A program made the position numbers and the translations under genes. DNA of 10,416 bases from Ettlia oleoabundans. Taxonomy: Eukaryota; Chlorophyta; Chlorophyceae; Chlamydomonadales. A model generated the notes under the pieces. The model saw only the letters and a list, made by a program, of their open reading frames with translations, did no database searches and had not been told where the DNA came from. The stretch is taken from positions 1,440 to 11,855 of the forward strand of contig JAAMXP010001534.1 in NCBI GenBank assembly GCA_019693395.1, read 5' to 3'. Positions 1-8,982 of the stretch are shown piece by piece (positions within the stretch are counted from its first letter, which is position 1; every line of letters starts with the position of its first letter).

Positions 1-35
1 ACACACACACACACACCCACCACCACCAGCACCAC
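1..35. repeat. (AC)n microsatellite grading into CAC-rich tract
   Basis: Positions 1-16 are eight AC units, followed by CCACCACCACCAGCACCAC-type sequence to about 35. On the minus strand this is a (GT)n run. It lies downstream, in the sense of the acetolactate synthase gene, of that gene's last visible splice donor at 234-233, so it is probably inside an intron. The array is cut by the window edge and its full length is unknown. Confidence 0.85.
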
Positions 36-234
36 GAATGCCCATACTCTCCTTGCTCTGCTTCCACCTCCCGGCCTCCCCTTGGGTCACCAACAGTTCC
101 CTTATGATGCCCCTCCTTGCTGTTCAACAGCCTCCGTCTTCTGCCCCCTTCCTCCCACAATCCCCATTCCCATCCGCAGCCCCACTGCAGCAACTTGTGC
201 CCTCCATCCCTCGTGCCACCACATTAGCGCTCAC

Positions 235-2369
235 CGCTGGTTCCAGGCCCCCGTGTCAAACATGCGCTCCCCGCGTTTGAGCGAGATGCGGCCCGTGCGC
301 ACCAACTCCACCACACCAAACTTGCTCAACACGCGACGGAACGCCTCCATCTGCGCAATGGCAGTGGGGGTCGTGGAGAGTTGTAGTTGTGAGTTGTGAG
401 TCAAGATCAGTGATGCAGGAGGGGCGGGGAATTGGTAGGATGCACCGACAACAAGAAGAGTTGCTGAATAAAGTGCCGCTGTGCGGCAGTGCGCCTTTCA
501 CTTGTATCAGTGAGGGGCAATAGCCTGCCCTTCGCGTCAGGGCGCGCCTGCCCCACATGCACCACAGTCAGCAACCACAACCCACGTGCACGGGCACCCG
601 CGTACCTTGCCCACGTCTCCCGTGACCTGCAGCGTCATGGTGCGGTCCGAGCAGTCAACCGCCGCCGCACGGAAGATGTCGGCAATCTGGGTGACCTCGG
701 TGCGGGTGGGACCGGGAGGCGCGTGCACCTGCAAGGGTGCGCCACGGGGCCCCCAACAGGAGAGGCAGAATTGAGCGGGGGGTTGATTGCGTTGTTGCCA
801 GAAGCGGTGGCGCTCGGTGGCATGCTAGCTTGGCTCTAGCATGATCAGTTACCCGTCATGGAATCCGCCTAGGCACAACTCAATCTCTTTCAACCGCCAT
901 CAACAACAAATGCTTGCTCGCCAACCAACCTCTACAACCACCCCTGAGTAACCCACTACCCAGCCATCCATGGGCACACAACCATGCACCCACCAACTGA
1001 CACGCGCACCCACCTTGATGAGCATGAGCTCCCGCTCCACGTGGCTCTCGTCAGTGATGTCCTCCACATACCGCACATTCACAAGCTTAGATATCTGCAG
1101 CCAGCCACCAGTACAACTTAGAACCGCGTGGTGCCGCCTTTTTAAGTGGGCAGCCAAGTGAGCGCGCAACCCAGCAGTGCATTTGTTGTCTGCCTTGGTT
1201 TCAACGTTGATTGCTGGCAACCAGACTACATGGATCACGAAGTGCTGCAAGCAGGGAGCTGACAAAGGGCGGAAAGAAGCCACTGGCCAATGCAGTGGAA
1301 CCGGCTTCCGTCAGCACAAGTGCTGCACCTGCTTGGCCAGGTTTGCGACGGTGGCATCAGTGCCGGTTGCCACGATTGTGAACAGGGCCTGCAGGTGTAC
1401 CAAGTATAAGGCCAGCAGGCCGGGGGGAGCCGTGAGGAGCAACACGCTTTCTAACTGCCCTTCTGTGGAAAAGTGCATTCAAGCTTTCACTGCTTGTAAC
1501 TGCCATTTCTGGGCTGCTATCATGGGCTCGCAGTCGCCCTTCTTAAACCCAAGTGCTCCCAACAACGGCTCTCATTTGTTACACCTGCCAATACAGGCTC
1601 ATTTATGTTGCCCCCCAGCCATTGACCCAGTCAGGACCACCCGCTACCCACCCACCTTGTCCACCGTCAGCCCTACCGCCAGCGACTCAATGTTTGCCCC
1701 ACGCCGTGCAAACACCCCTGCCACGCGGTTGATCAGACCCGACTCATCCGCCACAAACACGCTGAGCATGTGCTTGCGCACCCCCTCCTCCAAAGGCTGA
1801 GGCTCAAATGCATACACATCCGCCGCCGACTGCTCCTGTGCCGCAGCTGCTGCCGCCACCTGCGCTTAGGGGACATGATAGGGACAAAGAGCTGATTGCA
1901 AGAACCCAAAGTGGCTCTGATGCTGTTCCTGGCAGTGCAGCGCAAGCCGCAAGACGGCCGCCACCGCCGCTGACACATGTACAGCTACGATCCCAGCTGC
2001 GACTTCCGGGCGGTCAGTGACAAATCAGCCCGGTGCATTGGTGGGAAACGCCAAGAGGGACCCGCGATAGCCCCCGTTCTCCTGCATGCCGTCGAGCCTT
2101 GCGGCGACTTCCGCACCTGGGGCCTGCTGTGCTCCCTTGTGGAGCTGCAATGCTGCACAGCTGCTTGATGCTTGGGCCTGTTGCTCAGGTGCAAGTGCGC
2201 CGCTGGGGGACGTGCTGGGCTGCAAGCGGCTGCTGTCCGGCACCCGTGGGCCGTGTGCCCTGCAATATGTCAACCCCCCTTCCGGTATGGGTATCAACAA
2301 AGTGATTATCCGAGCATAGCAAACCGAGCCGGGTCTTCCCAAAAGCCACTCACCCATTGGCGCCTGCAT
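235..2369 (-). CDS. ilvH: Acetolactate synthase regulatory (small) subunit, plastid; 3' end outside window
   Basis: Regulatory subunit of acetolactate (acetohydroxyacid) synthase, homologous to bacterial IlvH/IlvN. In the family it binds the catalytic subunit and confers activation and valine-type feedback inhibition of the first common step of branched-chain amino-acid synthesis in the plastid. Seven exons on the minus strand: 2369-2354, 2259-2117, 1859-1656, 1388-1329, 1094-1014, 728-606, 350-235. All junctions are GT-AG and in phase, giving 247 codons before the last visible donor (GTGAGC at 234). Residues 1 to about 70 are rich in Ala, Arg, Ser and His and acidic-poor, as in a chloroplast transit peptide. 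The ACT domain is about 78-160, with [20 protein letters not shown] then [13 protein letters not shown]; the allosteric-site Gly (94) and Asn (109) are kept, and the usual Tyr of RGYNIES is Ala. The C-terminal domain has [21 protein letters not shown] and [15 protein letters not shown]. The ATG at 2369 was chosen because it is followed by a consensus donor (GTGAGT) in matching phase. Plant homologues carry two such repeats; a second may lie left of the window. Function is near certain; the exact 5' end is less so. Confidence 0.93.
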
Positions 2370-2880
2370 TATAAAGTCCCGCAACTTAGCTCGCTGTTGG
2401 GGATTGGGACTATAGAACCCTCGATAGTTCGCAAGTTGTGTGCATGATCCAAGCTGACCTGGCAGCGTAGCACGCTATGTGGCATGATGTCCTCCGTGGT
2501 TCTGCCTTGTGGTCATCTGCATTGAGATGGGCGTGGCCTGTTGACATGCACTTTGCTGACAAATTAGACGTAGGCAAAACACAAGCAGGCCGCATGAGGA
2601 AAGTGGGCATGAGTCGGTTGGGTCCCGCTGACGCTTCGGCTGCCAGTAGCAAGCCCGGCAGCCTGAACCCACTGGGCACGTCAACTATGTTCCTGAAAAG
2701 GAGAAGGCCGTCAACCAACGGAATGGAAGCATGAATGTGGTCATTTGCTGCGAGGTGTTTGTCTGTAGGAAAACTTTGTATGGGATGGTGGGTTGAGCAT
2801 TGCGGCGGATTGCGCCATAGTGTTGCAACCAAAACTTGGCTGGGCAGCTGCCAGCTCGTCCTTGGGAGGCCGCTGCGTGC
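2370..2880. other. Intergenic: 3' flank of DUF1295 gene and promoter side of acetolactate synthase gene
   Basis: About 510 bases lie between the stop of the upstream minus-strand membrane-protein gene and the first ATG of the acetolactate synthase gene. The region should hold the 3' UTR of the former and the promoter and 5' UTR of the latter. Open frames here (for example 140 codons at 2410-2832, minus) show no family motif and no coding bias. I see no TGTAA-type algal polyadenylation signal and no clear TATA box; a TTTATA lies immediately before the ATG, too close to act as one. Confidence 0.6.
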
Positions 2881-5151
2881 TCAGCTGGCAGCTCCCCTAG
2901 ACCTCAGGCGGCTGCTTTGCCGGATGGAAGCGGGCTCCTGTGCGTCCAGCATCCTGGCTGTTTTGCGAGGGGTGCGGGCAGGGCGGGCTGAGGTGGTTGG
3001 CTTGGACTCCTCTGCTGACGACTCACCCCCAGACGCAGCAGCGACCCTGGGGCTGGCAGCTGCCTTGCCGTCCCTGTTCCTTCCGCCACGGCGCCTGGTG
3101 GCGATGGTGTCCGCTGCCGAAGCTTCCTGCTGCTGCACTTCCTCCACATCCTCAGCAGGCTCTGCCACGGGAGCAGCGGCAATGGCATCGGCAGCAGCGG
3201 CCGCAGCTTGTGCAGTCTGCTTCCGCATCGCCTTTGCTGCTAGCTGACGCCTGGTTGCCTTGGTGGGAAGGACAATCCCAGCATGCCGCCGCTTTTGTGT
3301 CGCAGAAAGGGGGAACCAGGGGATGAAGCATGAGGTGGTGGCCTGGTACTGGGCATACCTGCAGGCACAAAGGAGGGTGGCAGGGGCAGACAGGCAATGC
3401 AAAGTTTTGCGATGAGGTTGCTGAAGGCGATGTGTGAGATAAGGTTGGACTGAGGCTGCTGCCCCTAGCTGCAATTGCACATGCCGTCGAGCATCAGCGC
3501 CACTGCACCTTGGTGGTTACGTGACTGTTTGGCTAGCGCACATCCCCCACCCCCACCCCACCCCCACCACACACACACTTCTCCGCCCTCACACCCCTCC
3601 GGGCAGCAACTGTGTCATGATCACATGTGACCTCATGTATGCCTGCCATGATGCTTACTTTGGGTACTTGGCGGCAGAGAGCTTCTCAGTCAGCCAGGTG
3701 CTGCCTTGAAACAGCAGGATGAGCTGGATGGGGGCTGCAATGGTCCAGTTGAGCCAGCAACCTGCAGCCAAGTATTTGCAAACAGATGTGAACCGTGTGG
3801 AGCCGCAGAAAGATGCCCGGAGGGCCAGCAAGGTGCATGCCTGCAAAGTGGCAGCAGCGGGCTTCCGCTCAACCACCTGCCATATACGATGCCTGCTATA
3901 CATCTGGGCCAGCCAGGTGTGGGCAGCAACCCAACAACCCTTCAGCACCTCACCGCTTGCCGCCACGCCAAACAAGTACATCGAGCACCACAGAGATTGC
4001 TCAGCCCAGAAGTTGGGGTGCCTGCTGTAGCGGAAGAGACCGGAGGAGCAGAAGCCCTGCGACTCCTCAGCATTCAACCGCTTGCGCGCAGCCAGCTTGG
4101 CGTGCTTGGCATTCTGCAGCGCAACATCGGCAATCGCAGCAGAGACCGCAGCAGAAGGCGGTGAGTAGTCGCAGGGTGAGACCAGTACCAGGCACCAAGC
4201 CATCTGCAGTCTGTCTCAGCCGCCAACAGCATGCATCACAGCGACTCTTTCAGATTGCCTGCACACACCGATATTGAGCATTGGCAGCTGAAAGACTGAG
4301 ACCACCTAAGTAGCTCATTCTTTTGGCGCATGGCTCACCTGGAACTCCCACTGCTGTTGGTCGGCGACCGTCTCAAACACGATGAAGAAAGCACAGAGGA
4401 CTGCAGCCAGCACGTCCAGGCCATTGAGCGGCGTGCCTTTGTTCTGCCAGGCCAGGTAGGCTGGGGCGGTCAGAGAGAGGAGCAGGAGGTTTTGGTACAG
4501 GGAAATGAAAGCGAGGTTGAAGAGGAAGAAGAGTGGTGCGCTGATCTTGCTACGAAGCCAGGGCCAGCGGTAGTCCTCTGCGCTCCATCGGTAGCCACCC
4601 TTGCGTGCAAAGTTGTAGGTGAGGCGGATGCCCCAGGCTGTGATGAGGGCCGCCATGATGGCTAGGCGGGGGTTCACGGGCGTATCAGGCTGCACCAGTC
4701 TGTCATGTAGCGCAAAGTGCCAGGCATAGTAAACCGGGACAATGGACCAGATCTTGTCTACCTGCAAGGGGCAACAGGTTGGTCGGTAGCAACACTTGAG
4801 CAACGTGGGTGGTGAGGCCTACCAGACATGCAACGGTGGGGCGCCAAAGTACCGAGGCACAGCTGTAGCAGGTCGCACAGCAGTGCGCCACTGGTATGCG
4901 CTCCATTCGCATTATTGGCTACCACTCACAAAGCTGTGGTTGTTGGTGGGCAGGGATAGCAGGAAGCAGAGGGCCGCCACGAGCAGAGCCACCGCAACGG
5001 CACCCGCCAGCGGGTCGGCGGTCACCAGGAACCGCCGTCCAATGGACGGCCAGGCAGTGGGGCTTGTGTGCTTGAGCTCGTCCACCAGCAGGCTCAAGGG
5101 TTGGAGCAATGTTGACTGCACTAGCCAACCACCCCAGTCATCTGCCACCAT
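2881..5151 (-). CDS. DUF1295 multi-pass membrane protein (steroid reductase-like) with basic C-terminal tail
   Basis: Complete gene. Exons on the minus strand: 5151-4930, 4761-4339, 4113-3954, 3761-3659, 3358-2881. All introns are GT-AG and phases agree; total 1386 nt, 461 residues. The DUF1295 hallmarks appear in order: SFVDKIWSIVPVYYAW (73-88), GIRLTYNFARKGGY (118-131), EDYRW (136-140), DQQQWEFQ (208-215), RYSRHPNF (243-250) with AEQ (252-254), LLFQGSTWLTE (284-294), and KYPKYAQYQ then FIPWFP (300-319). About six membrane segments: 47-67, 80-95, 107-123, 148-178 (probably two), 188-207 and 255-288. The family is related to steroid 5-alpha-reductase C-terminal domains and isoprenylcysteine methyltransferases. 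The RHPN motif suggests NADPH binding and endoplasmic-reticulum-type membranes, but substrates are mostly unknown. The start at 5151 sits in GCCGCCATGG, a strong context, just after an acceptor-like TTTCAG at 5161; an in-frame ATG at 5178 is an alternative. Residues 320-461 form a long Lys/Arg/Ala-rich tail that family members do not need for their core fold. Confidence 0.93.
3220..3261 (-). other. Histone H3-tail-like segment in the DUF1295 protein
   Basis: Residues 336-349 of the membrane protein read KATRRQLAAKAMRK. Compared with residues 14-27 of histone H3 (KAPRKQLATKAARK), ten of fourteen positions are identical and one is a Lys/Arg swap, without gaps. It is followed by QTA, which also echoes the H3 N-terminus. 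It lies about 17 residues after the last family motif (FIPWFP), in the predicted disordered tail. The similarity is seen directly; a functional mimic is only inference, because Ala/Lys/Arg-rich sequence can converge by chance. Confidence 0.6.
3544..3568 (-). repeat. G-quadruplex-type tract in intron 4 of the DUF1295 gene
   Basis: The plus strand shows C runs of 5, 5, 4 and 5 separated by single A residues, then CC and a short CA repeat. The minus strand, which is the transcribed sense, therefore has four G runs of at least four with one-base T loops, a very stable quadruplex pattern. It lies inside the 300-base intron 3359-3658, about 90 bases after its donor. Confidence 0.7.
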
Positions 5152-6591
5152 GGCGGCAACCTGAAACACCTGCAGCATCAGGCGGCGGGCGGTGACGGTG
5201 GTGCCAATGCGCCCTCCACACAACTGTTACTTCAGATGTAACGTGAAGCCGAGCTCAGTCTTCAACGAGTGTGTTGTGAGGCGTGGGCGGTGACTTGGTT
5301 GCACCGAACGATTCCACCAAACACCAACCATTAGGCGGAAAACGCACCACCGGCCCACATCAGAACTGCTCACCGTTTGGGTTGCGCTTCGTGCGAGCAA
5401 GGGAACTGAGGCTCGTCCGCAGTGAACAGGTTTGCCAAGCCGTTTGAAGGCTAGCAAAAGGTTATCCGCCAGCGAACAAAGCTGTGGGCGACAATTGGCA
5501 GGAATGCTCGAAAGCATTTGAAAGCATCGTGCCACCTGGCACCCTGCTGTGCTCGCCTGCAAGATAGGTGCTACATAGCAGAGGCGGGTGTGTAGCCTGT
5601 GGTTGGCCCTGTGCCTCTTGCCAACTCCACGCGTTGCAGGAAGAGTGTTCCCTCTTCATTGCCAGTCCAGTGGAGCACCGGCCACTCTTGTTGGCTGTTC
5701 CCATTCCCAACCACTGGAGCAATCTTGTCCAATACAGTCCTTTTGCATGTTGCCTTACTGCCTCATCGATGGGCAAACGCGGTCGGACCATCACCTTAAT
5801 TGAGTGCTGAGTGCACTATCAGAGCGCAACTTCGAAGCACGCTCGCTACATCTTTATCCATGCCTCAGGGGTGAGAGCTCCTAGGATGGCAGCGCTGCGG
5901 GTTTTCTATCCCCACCCCGCCTTCCAGTTCGGTGGGTAGCTTCATCTTGGACGTCTACACAGGACAGCCTGGTACATAAGGCAGCTGCAGCAGCCGTACA
6001 CTACAGCTATACAATAGTCGGACAGCTGGTGGGGCAAAGCGACAATATAGTATGGAATGTGCCGTCTTTGTGTTTGACGTGAGCTCGTTGTGTGCAAAAT
6101 CACTTCCTTGCCCGTTTAGTTGATGCATTGCCTGTAGATGTAAGCTACACCACCTGTGCAGGGCCAGCTTCCACTGCCGCGCTGCCGTTTCAACCCTCGC
6201 CAAGTTGGCACATTTGCCGGCGCCTTGAAGCGATTATGGCACCAGCCCACATCATCTTGCCCTCAAATTGGTACAACTTGTGGACATCCTCGTGTGATGC
6301 CCCACTTGTGCCCTCGCCAATTATGCTGACGTGCTGTGCTGCGGAGGCGCTGGGCAGGTATGTCCGTGGACGCGGTGATCCCTTGTCGTGTGCCCCGTTG
6401 AGGTATTCCACGGGACTAGGAAGGCGTCGGAGCGGGAAGTTGTGGGAGGATCGGCATCTCGCCACCGCTCACTTCTGCCTCTGCAGCTTTCGTGCGTGTG
6501 GGGAGGGTCGGCCAGTGCTTATGACCACAACCGGTGAGCTAAGTTTGCGTGCTGCAAAGCAGCGCCGGAGCGTTTGGCCTCCCTAGTGCGC
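5152..6591. other. Divergent intergenic region between DUF1295 and GATA genes
   Basis: About 1.4 kb separate the start of the minus-strand DUF1295 gene from the first in-frame ATG of the plus-strand GATA gene, so both promoters should lie here. No open frame shows a recognisable domain. A TTTCAG acceptor at 5161 (minus) suggests a 5' UTR intron for the membrane-protein gene. Towards the right there are plus-strand exon-like signals: an ATG at 6236, a CAG|GTATGT donor at 6357/6358, a CTCTGCAG acceptor ending at 6486, and a G|GTGAGC donor at 6533/6534. These may be 5' exons of the GATA gene, but their frame does not join it convincingly. Confidence 0.55.
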
Positions 6592-8982
6592 ATGCGGGAT
6601 CTGTTCGCTCAGATGTCTGCACTGTATACCCCCGTATACCAATTGGGAATCCTGACTCTCCTTCGTCGTGCCGCCGGTGCCTCCTCCCTCGCCCCTGCAG
6701 CAGCCGTGGCGGCTGCGCCACTGGTGCTCCCTTCTGGCGGCGGCGCTTCAGGGGGGCCTGCCCCCTTCACCATCCGCCCATCTCCGTTTGCAGACGGGGT
6801 TGGCAACAGTCGTGCGCTGCAGCAGGCCATAGAGGCAGCCACGCAGCCAGTTGCACGACGATCGTCTTTGGGGCATCAAGTCCAGCCTGTCAAGAGACCG
6901 CGAGCTGCAGTCGAGGCGCCAGCGGTCGCCCAGCAACAGCAGCAGCCTTCTTTCTTCAGCAAACACCGGCCCCCTCGGCCACCAGTATTTGCCGACAGCG
7001 GTTCCATGGTGCTAGATGTTGCATTGGCGGCCCGTGAGGCCAGCGGCAGTGGCAGTGGCTCGCCTCCCGGCACGGGGCGCTCGCCTCGTGGTGGTGCCTC
7101 ATCGGCCAGCCGCCGTGGTGGCGGCAAGCAGCAAACCAAGACTATGGGCCGCATTTGTATCGAGTGCGCCACATCTTCAACCACTCAGGTGAGCATGAGG
7201 AGCGCACGGGGGACTTCGCCTTAGGCACACAGGCAATACGTTGGTATGCGGATTTAACGGTGTGGTTGCGCTGTGCTGTTGTCCACTCTCCTACCCAGTG
7301 TCACTCATGCATTCACCAGGCGAGTCACCTTTGATCCCTTCTTTCTCCCCTGGCGCCTTGCGCTTTCCGCCTGCAGTGGCGATCTCAGGGTCTGCTGTGC
7401 AATTCGTGTGGCGTGAGGCTGATCAAGGGGCGGCTGCCTATGGATGCCGAGTCCATGCACCGCCGCTGGCTGCGTCTGCCGCCAGCCCTCAAGGATCACC
7501 CCATGTGGGCGGCGGCCCAGGTGGTGGCCCAGGCTCAGGGCGTGGCGGCGGCAGCTGCTGCCTCTGGTCAGCCCTGGTCCTGTCCAGCATGCAGCCGCGC
7601 AGGCGAAGAGAAAGTGGCAGGGCCGTGCGGGCTGCACTACTGCCCATCATGTGCGGTGCGCTGTCAGGCAGCTGCACCACCAGGTGGTGCTGCTGCAGTG
7701 GCTGCCGCCGTGGCAGCGCCAGCACCCTGTGTCAGCCTGCTGGCGCCCACTCCCGGCTCAGGCGCGCACAAGCGTCGCAAGCAGGCCACCCCACGCTCTG
7801 CCGCCACCGATTCACTGTCCCCCATTTCCTTCAGCAGCAGCGGCAGCAGCATACAGGCCTACAGCTGGCAGAGCGCTCGGGAAGAGGGCCAAGGTGCGCA
7901 AGCGGGCAGTGGGGGCTGCAACGGGGCAAGGGCTGGGAGGGGAGGCAGCACCGCAGGTACCAGCGACGGGCCAACTGGCGCTGGGATTGCCTGCCAGTCT
8001 GCAGTGCTGTGAGTGCCATGTTCTGCATTGGCCAAGCTTACACGCCACATTGACTGACACTGCCTTTTCTCAATGCCTTCCTGGTTGCACTGTTGCAGAT
8101 GATGCCACATCGAGCGACCCCACTCCCAGCACCCGCCCCACGTCTAGGCGCGTGCAGACACAGCCGAGGCCGCCGCAGCAGCACGAGCAACCACGCCAAA
8201 ACCAGCACGGCGGCCAGGGAGGTGCACAAGCGGCGCCAGCACTCCCACCGCGCACCCCTGCGGCTGCCAAGACCCCGCCGTCAGCCATCGCACTGGCGCG
8301 TGTGGGAGGCAGCCCCAACCAGGTGCAGCCGCAGCCGTTCAAAGAGACACCAACCGCTGCTGAGGCGGCGGCTGCTCTGCTGGTGCTGACAGAGTCGGAT
8401 GAGGCCCGCATGGCGGCGGCTCTACAGCTGGATGGATCGTGCACAGCAGATGCTGACTTGCCGGGCCTCACCGCCATGCCCTTCCCAAGTGCTGCCGGTC
8501 AGCAGTCAGCTTTGCAGGCTGGCCATGCAGCAGGTATCGTACCAGCCCAGGCCCCCAGGGAGCAGTCAGTCACCAATGCCGGCCTTGCAAGTGCGGGTGC
8601 CCTGGCAGCCCTTAGCGGCGCGATGGACCTGTTGAGACCCAGCAGCCGGACCGCAGCCGCGGCAGGCTCTGCAGCTGCCCCCACCACTGCCGTGGACAGC
8701 ATGGCACTCTACACCCGGCTCATAGCTGCAGCCTCCCTGCCCGAGGCGGCGGGCGCTGGGCTGACCCAGGCGCTGGTTGGCAAGTACCTGGCAGCCCACA
8801 CAATGCCTAGTCAGGCGCTGGCGGCAGCGGGCAGTGCCATCAGCCCCGAAGTGGCCACTGCCATCCATGCACAGCAGTCTCAGCAGGCCCGCCTGGTGGC
8901 CACCATGGCGGCAGAGCGGCAGTACACGGCGGCGGTGGCGCTGATGAGCAGCGTGGTGCAGCTGGCTGGCCTGGCTGACTAG
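6592..8982 (+). CDS. GATA-type zinc-finger transcription regulator
   Basis: Nuclear regulator with a GATA-like zinc finger. Model: exons 6592-7188, 7377-7683, 7835-8008, 8099-8982, total 1962 nt, 653 residues. The introns 7189-7376 (GTGAGC...CTGCAG) and 8009-8098 (GTGAGT...TTGCAG) are well supported. Intron 7684-7834 is proposed because the reading frame must change between about 7680 and 7840; its 151-base length restores the frame exactly and its acceptor is pyrimidine-rich (ATTTCCTTCAG). The finger spans 189-210: CIEC, then TQWRS across the exon junction, then LLCNSCGVRLIKG. The spacing is C-x2-C-x14-C-x2-C, shorter than the x17-20 usual for GATA. A second cluster, CPAC (268-271), PCGLHYCPSCAVRC (282-295), follows. 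Other parts: Ala/Pro-rich N-terminus, Q5 run, Gly/Ser/Arg-rich stretch 155-180 just before the finger, basic patch KRAKVRKR near 320, then a long Ala/Gln-rich tail with helix-like EAAAALLVL. GATA factors bind DNA at GATA sites; targets here are unknown. The start at 6592 is the first ATG after an in-frame stop at 6535, but upstream coding exons are possible. Confidence 0.8.
7684..7834 (+). other. Probable intron (frame-restoring) within the GATA gene
   Basis: The frame that carries both Cys clusters stays open to 8012 but cannot reach the downstream exon: with the donor at 8009 it would meet an immediate stop. The frame ending at 8982 must already be in use before 8008. CAG|GTGGTG at 7683/7684 and TTCAG at 7834 give a 151-base intron that makes the switch. 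The segment is more GC-rich than the other introns, so a sequencing indel or another splice pair with the same length modulo three remains possible. Confidence 0.5.

Noticed and set aside
1..35. Possible telomeric or CRISPR-like repeat
   Set aside because: Simple AC microsatellite; no unique spacers and no telomere unit.
1177..1800. 207-codon open frame, plus strand
   Set aside because: Antisense to two exons and an intron of the acetolactate synthase gene; no domain, and the minus strand has clear family motifs and splice sites.
2410..2832. 140-codon open frame, minus strand
   Set aside because: Lies in the 3' flank after the DUF1295 stop; no motif, no coding-like composition, not needed for either neighbour.
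2735..3247. 170-codon open frame, plus strand
   Set aside because: Antisense shadow of the GC-rich tail exon of the DUF1295 gene; Ala/Ser low complexity only.
3719..3953. Continuous open frame suggesting an insertion in the DUF1295 protein
   Set aside because: The apparent extra residues are a 192-base intron (GTGAGG to CTGCAG); removing it gives the normal family sequence ASGCWLNW.
3706..4277. Overlapping plus-strand frames of 100-160 codons
   Set aside because: Antisense to DUF1295 exons and introns that are fixed by RYSRHPNF and LLFQGS motifs.
7444..7836. Upstream part of the long 512-codon plus-strand frame
   Set aside because: Only the part from about 7837 on is likely coding; before that the other frame carries the zinc-finger cysteines.
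7241..8053. 270-codon open frame, plus strand
   Set aside because: Third frame over the GATA exons; it crosses the intron 7189-7376 and contains no family motif.
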